Below are positions 9,589 to 19,361 of a stretch of 64,000 nucleotides of DNA, piece after piece (positions within the stretch are counted from its first letter, which is position 1; each line of letters opens with the position of its first letter). Location of the stretch: NCBI GenBank assembly GCA_019636375.1, contig JAHBXS010000003.1:682001-746000 (forward strand), read 5' to 3'. A model generated the notes under the pieces. The model had not been told where the DNA came from. It searched no databases and saw nothing but the letters and a program-made list of their open reading frames with translations. This DNA comes from Pirellulaceae bacterium (lineage in GTDB: Bacteria; Planctomycetota; Planctomycetia; Pirellulales; Pirellulaceae). The translations under genes were made by a program, and so were the position numbers.

Positions 9589-10503
9589 GTGGAACTGAGT
9601 CAATTAAGATGCCTGTTGAAGATTGCGGAGCATCAAAGCATCACGCGTGCGGCCGATGAACTGGGGATGTCCCAACCGGCCTTGAGTCGTTCGTTGCAAC
9701 GTTTGGAAGAGGAGCTTGGGCGGCCTCTTTTTGAGCGGCAAACTCGTCAGATGGTTTTGACCGAGGCCGGCAGCCTCTTTGTGTCTCGCGTCCGATTTGC
9801 ATTATCGATTCTCGACGATACCCAGAATGAAATAAATGACGATGGCAGATCTGGACGGTTGCGGCTGGGGGTGATTCCTACCATTACCCCCTATTTTGTG
9901 CCCCGAGTTTTGCAGGACTTCAGTAAATCATTTCCGCAAGCGACCGTCATCGTCCAAGAAGAAGTCACTCATCAATTGCTGCAACGCTTGAGCCAAGGTG
10001 AGTTAGATTTGGCAATCATGGCATTGCCGATCAATGCCAAGTATGTCGAAATCGAAGAATTATTTGTCGAAGAATTGTTACTCGTCATGCCGACTGGGCA
10101 TCTCTTGGCGGAACGAAAAGCGATTCGCCTTCAGGATACCCAGGACTATCCATTTGTGATGCTCGACGAAGCCCATTGTTTAAGCGACAACATTTTATCG
10201 ATTTGCCGCCAACGCTCTGTGCAACCGGTCACCATCGAAAAAACGAGCCAATTGACGACCGTTTTGGAGTTGGTGGCCCTGAATCATGGGATTTCTCTTG
10301 TCCCTGAAATGGCCCGTATCACCGACAACAGCCCGCAGCGAGTCTATCGATCCTTGAGCGGCGATAAACCTCAACGGACAATCGTCGTGGCGTGGAACCC
10401 GTACCGATATGAGAGCAAGTTGCAAAAAGCGTTCGTTGACTACTTGCGCCGCTCGAAGGGTTCGCGAGGAAATGCACCTACTCGGTCACGTGCAAGGAAA
10501 TAA
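9589..10503 (+). CDS. LysR-family regulator of OxyR type
   Basis: About 304 residues from the GTG that opens [10 protein letters not shown]; the frame reaches 18 bp further upstream to a TTG. The N-terminal winged helix-turn-helix reads [36 protein letters not shown], a textbook LysR domain. The effector domain ([13 protein letters not shown] onward) contains [13 protein letters not shown], with two cysteines nine residues apart (about Cys197 and Cys206). This is the same spacing and context as the redox cysteines C199/C208 of E. coli OxyR (GHCLRDQAMGFC). It is therefore probably a peroxide sensor forming an intramolecular disulfide. No catalase or peroxiredoxin gene is adjacent; the only nearby candidate target is the divergent four-helix membrane protein. 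Confidence 0.85.
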   Translation: MELSQLRCLLKIAEHQSITRAADELGMSQPALSRSLQRLEEELGRPLFERQTRQMVLTEAGSLFVSRVRFALSILDDTQNEINDDGRSGRLRLGVIPTITPYFVPRVLQDFSKSFPQATVIVQEEVTHQLLQRLSQGELDLAIMALPINAKYVEIEELFVEELLLVMPTGHLLAERKAIRLQDTQDYPFVMLDEAHCLSDNILSICRQRSVQPVTIEKTSQLTTVLELVALNHGISLVPEMARITDNSPQRVYRSLSGDKPQRTIVVAWNPYRYESKLQKAFVDYLRRSKGSRGNAPTRSRARK

Positions 10504-10507
10504 TAAG

Positions 10508-10530
10508 GAATTGCAGCCTGAAGGCTGGAC
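10508..10530. terminator. weak inverted repeat between convergent genes
   Basis: CAGCCTGAAGGCTG forms a short perfect stem directly after the regulator stop and before the convergent accC end. There is no clear T-run, so it may be a REP-like palindrome rather than a Rho-independent terminator. Confidence 0.3.
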
Positions 10531-10561
10531 TCCCACGAGCGTGTCTCATCGTGATGAAGCG

Positions 10562-11914
10562 TTAGGAATTGTTGGCGAGTAGGACTCGCTCGACCCATTT
10601 GGTATCGACGGTTCCTGCAACAAAGTCAGGGTGCTTCAAGATTGTTTGCTGGAAGTCTGCCGTGGTCTTGATCCCTTTGACACGCAACTCGCGAAGGCAG
10701 CGGACCATGCACGCAATTGCCTCTTCGCGAGTAGGTTGATGCACGATGAGTTTTCCAATCATCGAGTCGTAATAGGGCGGGACAGTGTACCCCGCATGAG
10801 TGTGCGAGTCGAAGCGAACTCCGTAGCCACCCGGGACAAACATACCTTCGATCGTTCCGGGGCAAGGTTGAAAATTCTTTTCGGGGTCTTCAGCGTTGAT
10901 GCGGCACTCGATGGCCGCTCCCCGACACACGATATCCTTTTGCTTGAAGGGGAGTTTCTCTCCAGCAGCCACACGAATTTGCTGCTTGATCAAATCGATG
11001 CCTGTCACCATTTCGGTAACGGGGTGCTCGACTTGAATTCGCGCGTTGACTTCGATGAAGTAGAAATTGTCGCTTTGATCGACGATAAACTCGACCGTTC
11101 CCGCGTTGTAGTAATCAGCTCCCTTGGCCATGCGGACCGCCGATTCGCACAATTCCTTGCGAACTTTGTCAGGGAGGCGGGACGACGGGCTCTCCTCAAT
11201 CAGTTTTTGATGTCGGCGTTGCGTGGAGCAATCCCGTTCCCAAAGATGGCAAATATTTCCATGTTGGTCGCCGATGATTTGCACTTCGACGTGCCGTGGG
11301 CGATCGACGAATTTCTCTAAGTACACCCCGGGGTTTCCGAAGGCCGCCTGGGCCTCGAGCATTGCTTGCTCAATCGCTGTTTCTAGGGTTTTTTCATCGG
11401 TGGCAATCCGCATCCCTTTGCCCCCGCCGCCAGCTGTAGCCTTAATCAAGACGGGGAAGCCAATGTCTTTGGCCGCTTTGACAGCCGCCGAATAGTCTTC
11501 AACCAAGCCATCGCTGCCGGGAACGACTGGGACCTTTGAATTGACGGCCATCGACCGTGCCGTGTTTTTGTCGCCGAGCTTTTGCATCGCATCTGGCGTA
11601 GGGCCGATAAAGTCGATCCCGCTGTCGCGACAGACTTCGTTGAAGTGCGCGTTTTCCGAAAGGAATCCGAAACCGGGGTGAATTGCTTCGGCACCGCTGA
11701 CTTCTGCGGCGGCAATAATTTCGCGAATCTTCAAATAGCTATCGACGCTGCGAGGACCACCCAAACAGTAGGCTTCGTCAGCCAATTGCACGTAGCTGGC
11801 TCCGCGATCGGCTTCCGAAAACACGGCGACCGTTTCAATCCCCATCTCTTTGCAAGCCCGCATCACACGGAGGGCAATTTCACCGCGATTGGCAATCAGG
11901 ATACGGTTATACAT
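10562..11914 (-). CDS. accC: biotin carboxylase subunit of acetyl-CoA carboxylase
   Basis: 450 residues, essentially the length of E. coli AccC (449). Starts [23 protein letters not shown], the hallmark N-terminus. The ATP-grasp core shows the glycine-rich loop [12 protein letters not shown], then [29 protein letters not shown] and the catalytic stretch [20 protein letters not shown]. It carboxylates the biotin of AccB with ATP and bicarbonate, the first half-reaction of malonyl-CoA synthesis, in the cytoplasm. It lies 58 bp after accB on the same strand, the common accB-accC pair; accA and accD are not in the window. No anomalies. Confidence 0.97.
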   Translation of the reverse strand: MYNRILIANRGEIALRVMRACKEMGIETVAVFSEADRGASYVQLADEAYCLGGPRSVDSYLKIREIIAAAEVSGAEAIHPGFGFLSENAHFNEVCRDSGIDFIGPTPDAMQKLGDKNTARSMAVNSKVPVVPGSDGLVEDYSAAVKAAKDIGFPVLIKATAGGGGKGMRIATDEKTLETAIEQAMLEAQAAFGNPGVYLEKFVDRPRHVEVQIIGDQHGNICHLWERDCSTQRRHQKLIEESPSSRLPDKVRKELCESAVRMAKGADYYNAGTVEFIVDQSDNFYFIEVNARIQVEHPVTEMVTGIDLIKQQIRVAAGEKLPFKQKDIVCRGAAIECRINAEDPEKNFQPCPGTIEGMFVPGGYGVRFDSHTHAGYTVPPYYDSMIGKLIVHQPTREEAIACMVRCLRELRVKGIKTTADFQQTILKHPDFVAGTVDTKWVERVLLANNS

Positions 11915-11972
11915 ACGATGATTTCAGCCTCAGTCAGGGGGAGTTGCAACGACGAAAAAGCTCAATGATGAT

Positions 11973-12482
11973 CTACGATGGAAGAACTTTAAACAGCGGC
12001 TTGTTGACATCCACCGCTTCTTCGTCCTTGACCAACATTTCCAAAATTTTGCCCGAAACGCCTGCCGGTATTTCGTTGAAGGTCTTCATCGCCTCGACAA
12101 TGCACACGATGGTGTCAGGCGTGACGGTATCGCCGACCTTCACAAATGAACCCGCCGTCGGCTTGGGCCGAGAGTAAAAGGTCCCAATGATGGGGCTCTT
12201 GATAAAGATTGCCTTGTCGTCAGCAGCAGGAGCCGGAGCAGCAGCCGAGGCGGCAGCAGGTGCCGGGGTAGCCGGAGCCGCTTGCGGCGCGTGAGCCATT
12301 GGAGCCCCCATCGAGGGAACACCAATCACGGTCGGTTGGTCACCGCCACGACGCAGCTTGATTCGCTTTTCGCCGTGTCGCAAATCGATTTCATTAAGTT
12401 CATGTTCGTTCATCAACTCGATGAGTTGACGAACTCTGCTGGTGTCAAAAACGTTGGGGTCGTTATCCGCTTCTTTAGCCAT
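11973..12482 (-). CDS. accB: biotin carboxyl carrier protein of acetyl-CoA carboxylase
   Basis: 169 residues, slightly longer than E. coli AccB (156). The N-terminal helical region (VFDTSRVRQLIELMNEHELNEIDLRHG) is followed by an Ala/Pro-rich flexible linker at about 70-95, then the biotinyl domain with IKSPIIGTFYSRPKP and IVEAMKTFNEIPAG. The Lys of EAMK is the biotin attachment site; the usual EAMKMMNE is EAMKTFNE here, a conservative change. It carries CO2 between AccC and the carboxyltransferase. First gene of the accB-accC operon. A TATACT hexamer about 30 bp upstream of the start could be the -10 box, but no convincing -35 is seen. Confidence 0.95.
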   Translation of the reverse strand: MAKEADNDPNVFDTSRVRQLIELMNEHELNEIDLRHGEKRIKLRRGGDQPTVIGVPSMGAPMAHAPQAAPATPAPAAASAAAPAPAADDKAIFIKSPIIGTFYSRPKPTAGSFVKVGDTVTPDTIVCIVEAMKTFNEIPAGVSGKILEMLVKDEEAVDVNKPLFKVLPS

Positions 12483-12789
12483 CTAAATCTCCAAAAAAGG
12501 TGCCCAAAAAGTATACGAAAAACTCCAGTTGGCGCGAACCAGTCTTAAGTTTTAGTGTCGATTTGCGGCTTTGCGGTGCGGTCCCGTTTATGGCGGAACA
12601 GGCTTCCGCTGGCAGTGATTAATGGCCGAGAAACAGCCGAACCGCCGTTTAAGCCAAGTCTCGGCATTTCTACGGGTCGGGAAGTCAAGCGTTTTTGACG
12701 GCGAAATTTCTGATTGCTTCCTGAAGCCACCCCAAATTCAGAATGGGTGGCCGCAAATTTTCGTGAAATCACTGCTGAGCAATTGGCTT
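12483..12789. other. intergenic between accB and a lipoprotein gene
   Basis: No gene supported. The part next to accB holds its leader and probable promoter. The remainder shows no hairpin with a T-run; the short open frames are shadow-like. Confidence 0.5.
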
Positions 12790-13734
12790 TTAGCGGAAGC
12801 CACCTGGCTCGCCGAAAGCTCGACGCTTTTCCTCGCGGTGGCCTGCGGTCGTCACATTGTTCGTAGCATCAGGTCCACTTTGGCTGGCGGTCAAGGTGAG
12901 GTCCTGTCGAAGTGGCTCTTGGGGATTGAGGGAACCCTCGGCGACAGTGGTTGGAATCGCGGCGGTCCCAGCCGATTGACGATGAAGTTCATTCAAGAAA
13001 AACGCTGGTGCCGTAGGCTCCGAGGTTTGCCGTTTAAAGATGACTCCGTTTTCTGGGATGGGAATTTCAGTGGTGGTCATTTGCTTGTCGCTTGAATTTG
13101 CTAAAGCATCAAAGTCGGCTGGGAGTTGCTCGCGAAGTTCTTTCGCCAGAAATCCAATATTCGCCCCATTTTTTTCCGGGTTCGTGTCAGGCTTGCGCCC
13201 TGGCAAGACCACTCGGTCCATCGAGCCCTTGCAGATCACCTTTTCCTCGATGTTCGCAAACCGCGCCACCAGGGAAACTTCCTTGCGTTCCCCTCCAACA
13301 CTCTCCCAAGGAATCCAAATGCTGTAGGAATGTCCGAACTCCGTTTCGCTGTAGTGAGATTGAAGGTCTTCTCGCTTAAACACATACTTGCGGTCGGGGC
13401 TGATGTGTCCCCCTTTCGTCAATGTGTCATCATAGCCGTAAACAACCAAGTCGCCGTCGACTTTGATTGGCCGATTTTGATTGTCGAAGAAGTAAAGGCG
13501 TCCACCAAATCCGCGGGTTTGGGGAACTCCATTCTTTTCGTAAACGGCATCCTTCCAAATGCAAGTCATCTTTTCAGGTTTACCGAATTCAACCGTGGGT
13601 TTCTTTGCGGCGCGTTTGAAGTAATTCGGCGACGGGGAGTCTCCCTTGGACCAATCCACGGTTTGGCAACCGGTGCAGGCCAGGCCAATTCCGGCGATGA
13701 CGAAACAAATCAATTGTGGAAGGCGAACTTGCAT
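12790..13734 (-). CDS. predicted lipoprotein encoded after a secretin
   Basis: About 314 residues from the Met that opens MQVRLPQLICFVIAG; 12 further upstream codons are open but would spoil the signal peptide. The signal ends in a lipobox (LACTGC), predicting diacylation of the Cys and anchoring to a membrane. The middle part (YFFDNQNRPIKVDGDLVVYGYDD ... SIWIPWESVGG ... VSLVARF) reads as a beta-rich domain common in planctomycete proteins of unknown function; the C-terminal 90 residues are Pro/Ser/Thr-rich and probably disordered. The gene starts about 65 bp after the secretin gene on the same strand, so it may encode an accessory or pilotin-like partner of that secretin. That link is inferred from position only. 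Confidence 0.75.
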   Translation of the reverse strand: MQVRLPQLICFVIAGIGLACTGCQTVDWSKGDSPSPNYFKRAAKKPTVEFGKPEKMTCIWKDAVYEKNGVPQTRGFGGRLYFFDNQNRPIKVDGDLVVYGYDDTLTKGGHISPDRKYVFKREDLQSHYSETEFGHSYSIWIPWESVGGERKEVSLVARFANIEEKVICKGSMDRVVLPGRKPDTNPEKNGANIGFLAKELREQLPADFDALANSSDKQMTTTEIPIPENGVIFKRQTSEPTAPAFFLNELHRQSAGTAAIPTTVAEGSLNPQEPLRQDLTLTASQSGPDATNNVTTAGHREEKRRAFGEPGGFR

Positions 13735-13800
13735 GTTATCGACTCGTAAATTTTCAATTCGGTCAATCATTCAGTGTGAACAACTCACCATTTAGATGGG

Positions 13801-16800
13801 CTATCTTTGGGTTCTCTTCAGCAAACCCTTTCCAGCGTTTGCCTGAGGGACGGGGTTTTGTCCGCCGTTACCGTTCGATGTTGCAGGAGTCATGTAGCTC
13901 CCTGGTGGAAGCTCTTCTGAAAAATCAATTGGATTTTGCCCAAGTGGATCGACATCCGGATAGTAGACGCGAGGTGCTTGATACACCGGATTTGGGTCGT
14001 AATTGGTTGTGCCGTATACCTCGGCGACATCGGACAAGCACCAATGCATACGATCCATTTCATCAGAATTAACAAATTCCAAATCTTCTTCGCTGTCCAC
14101 CAAAGTCGGCGTCAGGATTAACATCAATTCACGTCGTTCGGCTCGTTCGGATTCGAAGCGGAATAGCGGGCCAACCAAAGGAAGATGGCTAAGGAATGGA
14201 GCACCACGCTGAGTCTTGATTTTCTCTTCGGTTATGATTCCGCTCAGCACGATGGTTTGGCCACTGCGAGCCATGACCGTCGATTGCAGTTGGATTTTGT
14301 CAATGTTCGGTGAGCGGACGACATTTCCAGCCGCATCGACGAACACAGGAACCCCTTCGTTTTCAGGAGACAGTTTGGACTTCTGGGCATCAACCTTCAG
14401 GATGATCATCCCGTCTTGGCTAACTCGCGGGGTTACGGATATGATCACCCCAACGTCGACATCGGTGATATTGTTGGTAACACCGAACTGGGTATTGGTG
14501 ACACCGCTAATCCGCGCGACGGTTTGACCCTTTAGGAAAGAGCCATTTTGATTTTCGAGAGTCATTAGGTGTGGCTTGTCCAAGATTCTTGCACAGCTCT
14601 TATTCTCCAAAGCCCGCAGCAAGATGTTCAACGAGTCACTACCGGCCGACAAAACCAGTCCTCCATATCCAAGATCACTATTGATTCGTCCCACGCCGAG
14701 ATTTGATAGTCCTTGGCCCCCAATCGCGTTGCGAGTTGCCAACGAAACGGCGTCTGAATTATTTCCGATCCCGGCTTGGTTGAAGGGAAACCCAATCACG
14801 CCAATGCCTCGATCGAACAACAGCGAGTCCTGCACTCCGAACTCCGCTCCAAATTCTTCTAACATCGACAGGTTGACTTCCGCTAATAGGACTTTAATTG
14901 CCAACATCGGTGGTCGGCGATCAAGTCGCTCAATCACGCGGACGGTTTCATACAAATGCTCTGGCAGGGCACTGACGATCAATGAATTGCTGACTTCTTC
15001 TGGAACCAAGATCACGAACTTGCGGCTCGCGAAAGTCGGATCAGCGGTTTGGATGCTGGTCTCTCGCGAGGACAACCACTCGTTGACGCGAGTGGCAATA
15101 TCAACCGCAGGTGCATTACTTAGTCGGAGGACCACCGTTTGACGTTGATTTAATGCTTGCTCGTCCAATCGAGTTAGCAAATCCTCGACAACTTGCAAAT
15201 CTCCCCTCGGACCCGTAACGACAATCGAATTTGTGCGTTGATCGACAGCGAATCGCATGTTCCCCAGGGTCATCCCGTCGGTTGCAGAAGCGGATTGGGC
15301 CGGAAGCTGTAAGGTTTGCCCTGCCCCGCCGAATTGGCCACCAGCTTGACCGCCGAATTGTCCACCGGCCTGTTGTCCGGCTTGACCGCCAAAAATTCCT
15401 TGGAGGCTCGTCAGCAAAACTTGGGCATCGCCATTGATGATCTGGAATACTTTGATCTGCGTCTCCACATTTGGAATCGCGTCAATCTGGGCAATCAACA
15501 TCTCGATTAAATACATTGCGGATTCAGGAGCACTGACAATTAAGGAGTTGTTGCTCGCGTTTGCCGTGACCCTCGCCTCGAACATAATCCCGCCAGTGAC
15601 TTTGTTCCCTTCGCGATCAATCGTCATCAATTTGATGGCCGGGCTGCGGATGGTGGATGCATTCGGATTTTGCTGTAAGCCAAATTGTTGCTGTTGCTGC
15701 TGACCAAACCCTTGTTGTTGGAGACCTGCAAAACCTTGCCCCGCTCCAAACTGCTGCCCGTTCAGGGCATCTTGCAACGGCAGGGCAATTTGCTCTGCCA
15801 AAGAGTTTTTCAAGGGAAATACTCGTACCATATTGACGGCCAAGGACTCGTCAACATCTAGTTCCTTGAGCAGCAGTTCAACTTGCTCGTAACTGGCCGA
15901 CGTCCCTTGGACGATCAACGTATTCGAGCGGAAGTCGGCGATCGTTTGCACGGGAACTGCCAGACCAGGGTTGTTTACGTTGGCATTGGGGAATTGATTA
16001 AAGAATAAATCGATTCGAACTTTGGCGTCGGCAGCAGAAATATACTTCAACTTAAACGACTTAAAGTCTGGACCCGTTGGATCGGTTGGCTGGGCAGGTC
16101 GATCGAACTCTTGAACCAACTCTGCAATCACCTTGATTGCCTCATCGCGTCCCACCACAAACAGACCCTTGGGATCAGCGACACCACGAATGGTTGCCGT
16201 GCCGTAGTTGTTGGCAAAGTTCACATCGTACACGTCTTGAATCGTGGTCGCCAAGCTTTCGGGGTTCGAACCTTGGATGGGAATTCGTCGGTATTTCTTG
16301 CCGAGCAATTTTTGTTGTTGCAAAATCTCTTGCATGGCGGCTTTGACCTTTTCGACCTCTTCAGGAGGCCCGCTGATGATCAAAGCGTTAAGTTCTCGGT
16401 TGATGGTGACTTTGACTGGACCGGTCAAGACGCGACCTTCGTCGTCGGTGGTCCTGGTTTGAATCTGGCTGGGGATGTCGTCTTGATTACTCAATCCAGG
16501 CAGGAGGTCCTGACGACGAGCCATCGCACCGTTTGCGGAGACCTGCGTGGCACGTACCGGTTGAGAATTCAGGCGCGTCCCCTCTGACTGAATCAGTGTT
16601 GCCATCAATTCCGCAGAAGCCGTTTCATTGCCGGTCAATACCCTAACGGCGCCATTCGATTCCGCTCCGCCATCGAGCAACTCGACAATCTCAAGGCATG
16701 CTTTGGCTACAGCGGGATCGGCATGAACGCTAACTGTTCCACTGGCGCGGTGGATGTCCATCATCGCGCTGCCGGATGCGATCGGAATCGTGACGCGAAC

Positions 16801-17172
16801 CGTTTCCGTCGCGGCGTCCCACGTGGCTTGTGGATTCTCAAGCCACGAGGCCACCAAGACCTTTTCAAATTCTGGAATCGTTTTGTTTTTCAAACGATAT
16901 GAGACGGTAGATCGACTGTCAACGAAATTCGCCGTTTGCACCGAAGACGTATTGTCCGTTTGACCAGAAACTCCAACAACCTGGGGAGTCAGACCGCCAC
17001 CAAGTTGGTCTGCTGGACGAGCCAAAGCGGGTGCTCCGGAACGAGGCAACTCACGAAATTGAACTTCTTGGCCCATGCTCGATATCGAAACCGAAGCCCA
17101 AGAAATAAACGCCGTTGTGGCCAGTAGACCACCACGAATTTTTCGAGAGAACATTGGATTGCGGGTTTCCAT
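13801..17172 (-). CDS. type II/III secretion-type secretin (GspD/PulD-like)
   Basis: 1123 residues, much longer than E. coli GspD (about 650). A signal peptide (RGGLLATTAFISWASVSISSMGQ) is followed by a long periplasmic part with repeated N-domain (secretin_N) signatures such as NALIISGPPEEVEKVKAAM, NTLIVQGTSASYEQVELLLKEL, NSLIVSAPESAMYLIEML and NSIVVTGPRGDLQVVEDLL. Gln/Gly-rich low-complexity linkers separate them. The C-terminal third is the outer-membrane secretin domain (VLLAEVNLSMLEEFGAEFG ... ILDKPHLMTLENQNGSFLKG ... VDVGVIISVTPRVS) ending in the classic PFLSHLPLVGPLFR motif. It should form a multimeric outer-membrane gate. No other gsp or pil gene is in the window, so partners must be encoded elsewhere. 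The next gene encodes a lipoprotein. Confidence 0.92.
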   Translation of the reverse strand: METRNPMFSRKIRGGLLATTAFISWASVSISSMGQEVQFRELPRSGAPALARPADQLGGGLTPQVVGVSGQTDNTSSVQTANFVDSRSTVSYRLKNKTIPEFEKVLVASWLENPQATWDAATETVRVTIPIASGSAMMDIHRASGTVSVHADPAVAKACLEIVELLDGGAESNGAVRVLTGNETASAELMATLIQSEGTRLNSQPVRATQVSANGAMARRQDLLPGLSNQDDIPSQIQTRTTDDEGRVLTGPVKVTINRELNALIISGPPEEVEKVKAAMQEILQQQKLLGKKYRRIPIQGSNPESLATTIQDVYDVNFANNYGTATIRGVADPKGLFVVGRDEAIKVIAELVQEFDRPAQPTDPTGPDFKSFKLKYISAADAKVRIDLFFNQFPNANVNNPGLAVPVQTIADFRSNTLIVQGTSASYEQVELLLKELDVDESLAVNMVRVFPLKNSLAEQIALPLQDALNGQQFGAGQGFAGLQQQGFGQQQQQQFGLQQNPNASTIRSPAIKLMTIDREGNKVTGGIMFEARVTANASNNSLIVSAPESAMYLIEMLIAQIDAIPNVETQIKVFQIINGDAQVLLTSLQGIFGGQAGQQAGGQFGGQAGGQFGGAGQTLQLPAQSASATDGMTLGNMRFAVDQRTNSIVVTGPRGDLQVVEDLLTRLDEQALNQRQTVVLRLSNAPAVDIATRVNEWLSSRETSIQTADPTFASRKFVILVPEEVSNSLIVSALPEHLYETVRVIERLDRRPPMLAIKVLLAEVNLSMLEEFGAEFGVQDSLLFDRGIGVIGFPFNQAGIGNNSDAVSLATRNAIGGQGLSNLGVGRINSDLGYGGLVLSAGSDSLNILLRALENKSCARILDKPHLMTLENQNGSFLKGQTVARISGVTNTQFGVTNNITDVDVGVIISVTPRVSQDGMIILKVDAQKSKLSPENEGVPVFVDAAGNVVRSPNIDKIQLQSTVMARSGQTIVLSGIITEEKIKTQRGAPFLSHLPLVGPLFRFESERAERRELMLILTPTLVDSEEDLEFVNSDEMDRMHWCLSDVAEVYGTTNYDPNPVYQAPRVYYPDVDPLGQNPIDFSEELPPGSYMTPATSNGNGGQNPVPQANAGKGLLKRTQR

Positions 17173-17664
17173 TGTTAAGTCCTATGAATTTCTGATTGTT
17201 TCCAATCGCACTATTCAACAATTGGAGATTGAGTCTTGAACCACCCAGGCGACAGCGACGACCGATTCTCTCGCAGGCCCTCTCCTATTCTGCGAAAACA
17301 CCGCACACTCCGAAGAGTCGCGCGTATCGATCCTAGTCCGGATAGTCATACAATCAGATGAATCGGCATAAATTACCCGATTGCCAAATCAAAATTGACA
17401 GAAATAATCCGTAGAACCGGAAAAGTCTGAACCTGTATGCCCTCGGTGCCAGCAGTCCCGTGCGACCGTTCCGCTTGTGGAATCTGGATAAAATGAAGTC
17501 GCTGCTATCGGCTTTTAAGGAGAATAAGGATCGGCCTGTGATCAGTTAGAGATGACTCGCGGGCGGAATGGGGCCAGCGTTACTTCACAAAATGTGGATT
17601 GACCAAGAGTTCTACTTGGGCCGAACAGAATCAGAGTTTTGATGAATGTAGAGTAAAAATTGAC
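17173..17664. other. intergenic upstream of the secretin gene
   Basis: About 490 bp with no supported gene. Presumably contains the secretin promoter and the 3' end of the csrA transcript. No strong hairpin or promoter hexamers stand out. Confidence 0.4.
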
Positions 17665-17907
17665 TCACCGGGGTTTTGTTGGCGGATTTTCGTCCGCCAG
17701 AGTTTCGGCGTTTCCGGACTCACCCGAAATGACCCGCGCATGGGCCTGCAATTTTTGAGCTTCCTTAAGTTCCTCGCGCACGACGGAAAGATCCTCAGGC
17801 GCTTCGATTCCAATCCGAACTCCCCCGCCTGAAATTCTGACCACGGTGATTGCAATATTGTCACCGATCCAAAACTTTTCGCCAACTTTTCGACTGAGAA
17901 CCAACAT
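17665..17907 (-). CDS. csrA: carbon storage regulator CsrA
   Basis: 80 residues, longer than E. coli CsrA (61). The start MLVLSRKVGEKFWIGDNI and the core IAITVVRISGGGVRIGIEAPEDLSVVREEL match CsrA closely, including the RNA-binding Arg of VVREE and the Leu4/Arg6 face. The last about 25 residues (VISGESGNAETLADENPPTKPR) are a polar extension beyond the fold, a common feature in Planctomycetes. CsrA dimers bind GGA in hairpin loops of mRNA leaders and alter translation or stability. The gene is divergent from the BON-domain gene across a 590-bp interval, a long leader that ends in a GGA-containing ribosome-binding site; that interval is a candidate, unproven target. Confidence 0.95.
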   Translation of the reverse strand: MLVLSRKVGEKFWIGDNIAITVVRISGGGVRIGIEAPEDLSVVREELKEAQKLQAHARVISGESGNAETLADENPPTKPR

Positions 17908-18498
17908 TGGGAGGGCTCCAAAGCACTATTCAATACTGCGCGCCATAGACGAACAAAATCTTCCACCGTCTTTCACCGTGTCTAACATCAGAATCGTTGC
18001 GGCGTCCCGCGTCAAGAGTCCAAAACCTTCGGGAAAACCTTCCTGATACGCAAACTCCCCTGGATTCGCTAGCGTCAAAGCCCCTTTAACAGCAAGAATT
18101 TTCGCGAAGATCGTCAAAATCTGAAAAATTCGCACACCCGCAACCAGCTTTTGACGAAAAACTGTAAACGGAAAGCTGGTTGAACCAGTTGGCCATGGGG
18201 GGTATCAACAGAATGGCGTTCAGCAGATTTGTCTGCTGACCTGTGTCGCTTGACACCCCTCTCCAACAACCGTCAGCCGGGGCCGAGAGGCCGAGCTTTG
18301 GAAAATGTCGCGAGCATCGCTCCGAAACCTTCCAGTTCTCGAACTCACCGCCCAATCCCAAACACTGTTCGGACCAGGAAGCGGATTTCCTTGTGCCGTT
18401 CGGAAGCATCACGTCGCTTGACCCGGAAGCCGGTACTGATCTGGCGAACGAGAGACGAGATGCCAAAGCGAAATTCGTTGTTTTTCAGGAGGAATCTA
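17908..18498. other. long divergent intergenic region / 5' leader of BON gene
   Basis: 590 bp between divergent csrA and the BON-protein gene. Open frames crossing it are composition shadows. It must contain both promoters; a TTGACA-like hexamer is at about 18251, but no good -10 follows at standard spacing. The stretch immediately before the BON gene carries AGGAGGAA. Confidence 0.4.
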
Positions 18499-19254
18499 AT
18501 GCGACGTTTAGTACTTGGACTTGCGATTGCTGTCGCGGTTGCCCTTCCCTGCGTCGGGAACGGTGATGACCAACAAATCGCAAATTACATCAAGAGCAGA
18601 TTGCAGACTGAACAACAGGCTGGCAATCTCAAGGGCTTCAGCATCGACATGCGTGTCGATCAAGGAACGGTTTGGTTTTCGGGATACGTCTCGAACAAAG
18701 CCCAACAAGAAATGGTGCTGGGCATTGCCCAACAAGCGGGCCATATGGGGGTTGTCCAGATCGTTGATGACATCAACGTCCGCACACCAGCCATGGCAAG
18801 TCAACCCATGATGCCAACTCAGGCTCAAATGAACACTCCGGCAATGCCCGTCGGATACCAAGAGCCCGTTTACAACACTCCGATGCCGGTCAATAACACT
18901 CCGATGCCAGCCGCTCAGTTCGACGGTCGCCTTGTTGGTTACAACGGCAATCCCGGCATGATGCCACAACCTGGCATGATGGGTCAAGGCGAACCGATGC
19001 CACTGCCTATGGGCTATTCTGGCGAAGCAGCTATGGGTGGCATGGGTGGTGCTCCTTCGATGCCTGGCTACGCTTGGCCTGGTTACGCAGCTCATCCAAA
19101 CTACGCTGCAGTTACTTACCCAAAACAATACTCAGCTTCGGCTTGGCCTTACATCGGCCCGTTCTACCCCTACCCACAAGTTCCACTGGGCTGGCGCAAG
19201 GTCCAATTGGAATGGGATGACGGCTGGTGGTACTTGGACTTCAAAGATCGTTAA
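18499..19254 (+). CDS. exported BON-domain protein
   Basis: 251 residues from the ATG preceded by AGGAGGAA; a longer open frame upstream lacks any such signal. A signal peptide (RRLVLGLAIAVAVALPCVGNG) leads into a BON domain at about residues 27-92, with IANYIKSRLQTEQQAGNLKGFSI and the strand-turn VDQGTVWFSGYVSNKAQQEMV. BON domains are thought to bind phospholipid membranes. The C-terminal 150 residues are rich in Met, Pro, Gly and Tyr, with NTPMPVNNTPMP-like and GMMPQPGMMGQG-like repeats. They end in a conserved WRKVQLEWDDGWWYLDFKDR-type tail. This architecture recurs in planctomycetes, but its function is unknown. A strong terminator follows. Confidence 0.88.
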   Translation: MRRLVLGLAIAVAVALPCVGNGDDQQIANYIKSRLQTEQQAGNLKGFSIDMRVDQGTVWFSGYVSNKAQQEMVLGIAQQAGHMGVVQIVDDINVRTPAMASQPMMPTQAQMNTPAMPVGYQEPVYNTPMPVNNTPMPAAQFDGRLVGYNGNPGMMPQPGMMGQGEPMPLPMGYSGEAAMGGMGGAPSMPGYAWPGYAAHPNYAAVTYPKQYSASAWPYIGPFYPYPQVPLGWRKVQLEWDDGWWYLDFKDR

Positions 19255-19288
19255 TCGCGATTTGTGATTCCGACCAAACAAGCAACGT

Positions 19289-19316
19289 ACCTCCGCTGGC
19301 AACAGCGGAGGTTTTT
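19289..19316 (+). terminator. Rho-independent terminator of the BON gene
   Basis: Ten-bp perfect stem ACCTCCGCTG / CAGCGGAGGT with a GCAA tetraloop, followed by TTTTTCTG. It lies about 35 bp after the BON stop codon and before the convergent astA gene. Confidence 0.9.
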
Positions 19317-19361
19317 CTGTTTTCGGTTTACGAACTCATGCGATGAAAAATTCATGGCATC

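Noticed and set aside
10631..11320. 229-codon frame antisense to accC
   Set aside because: Shadow of a strongly conserved gene.
13801..17172. Complete type II secretion or type IV pilus locus
   Set aside because: Only the secretin is present; no ATPase, platform or pseudopilin genes are nearby.
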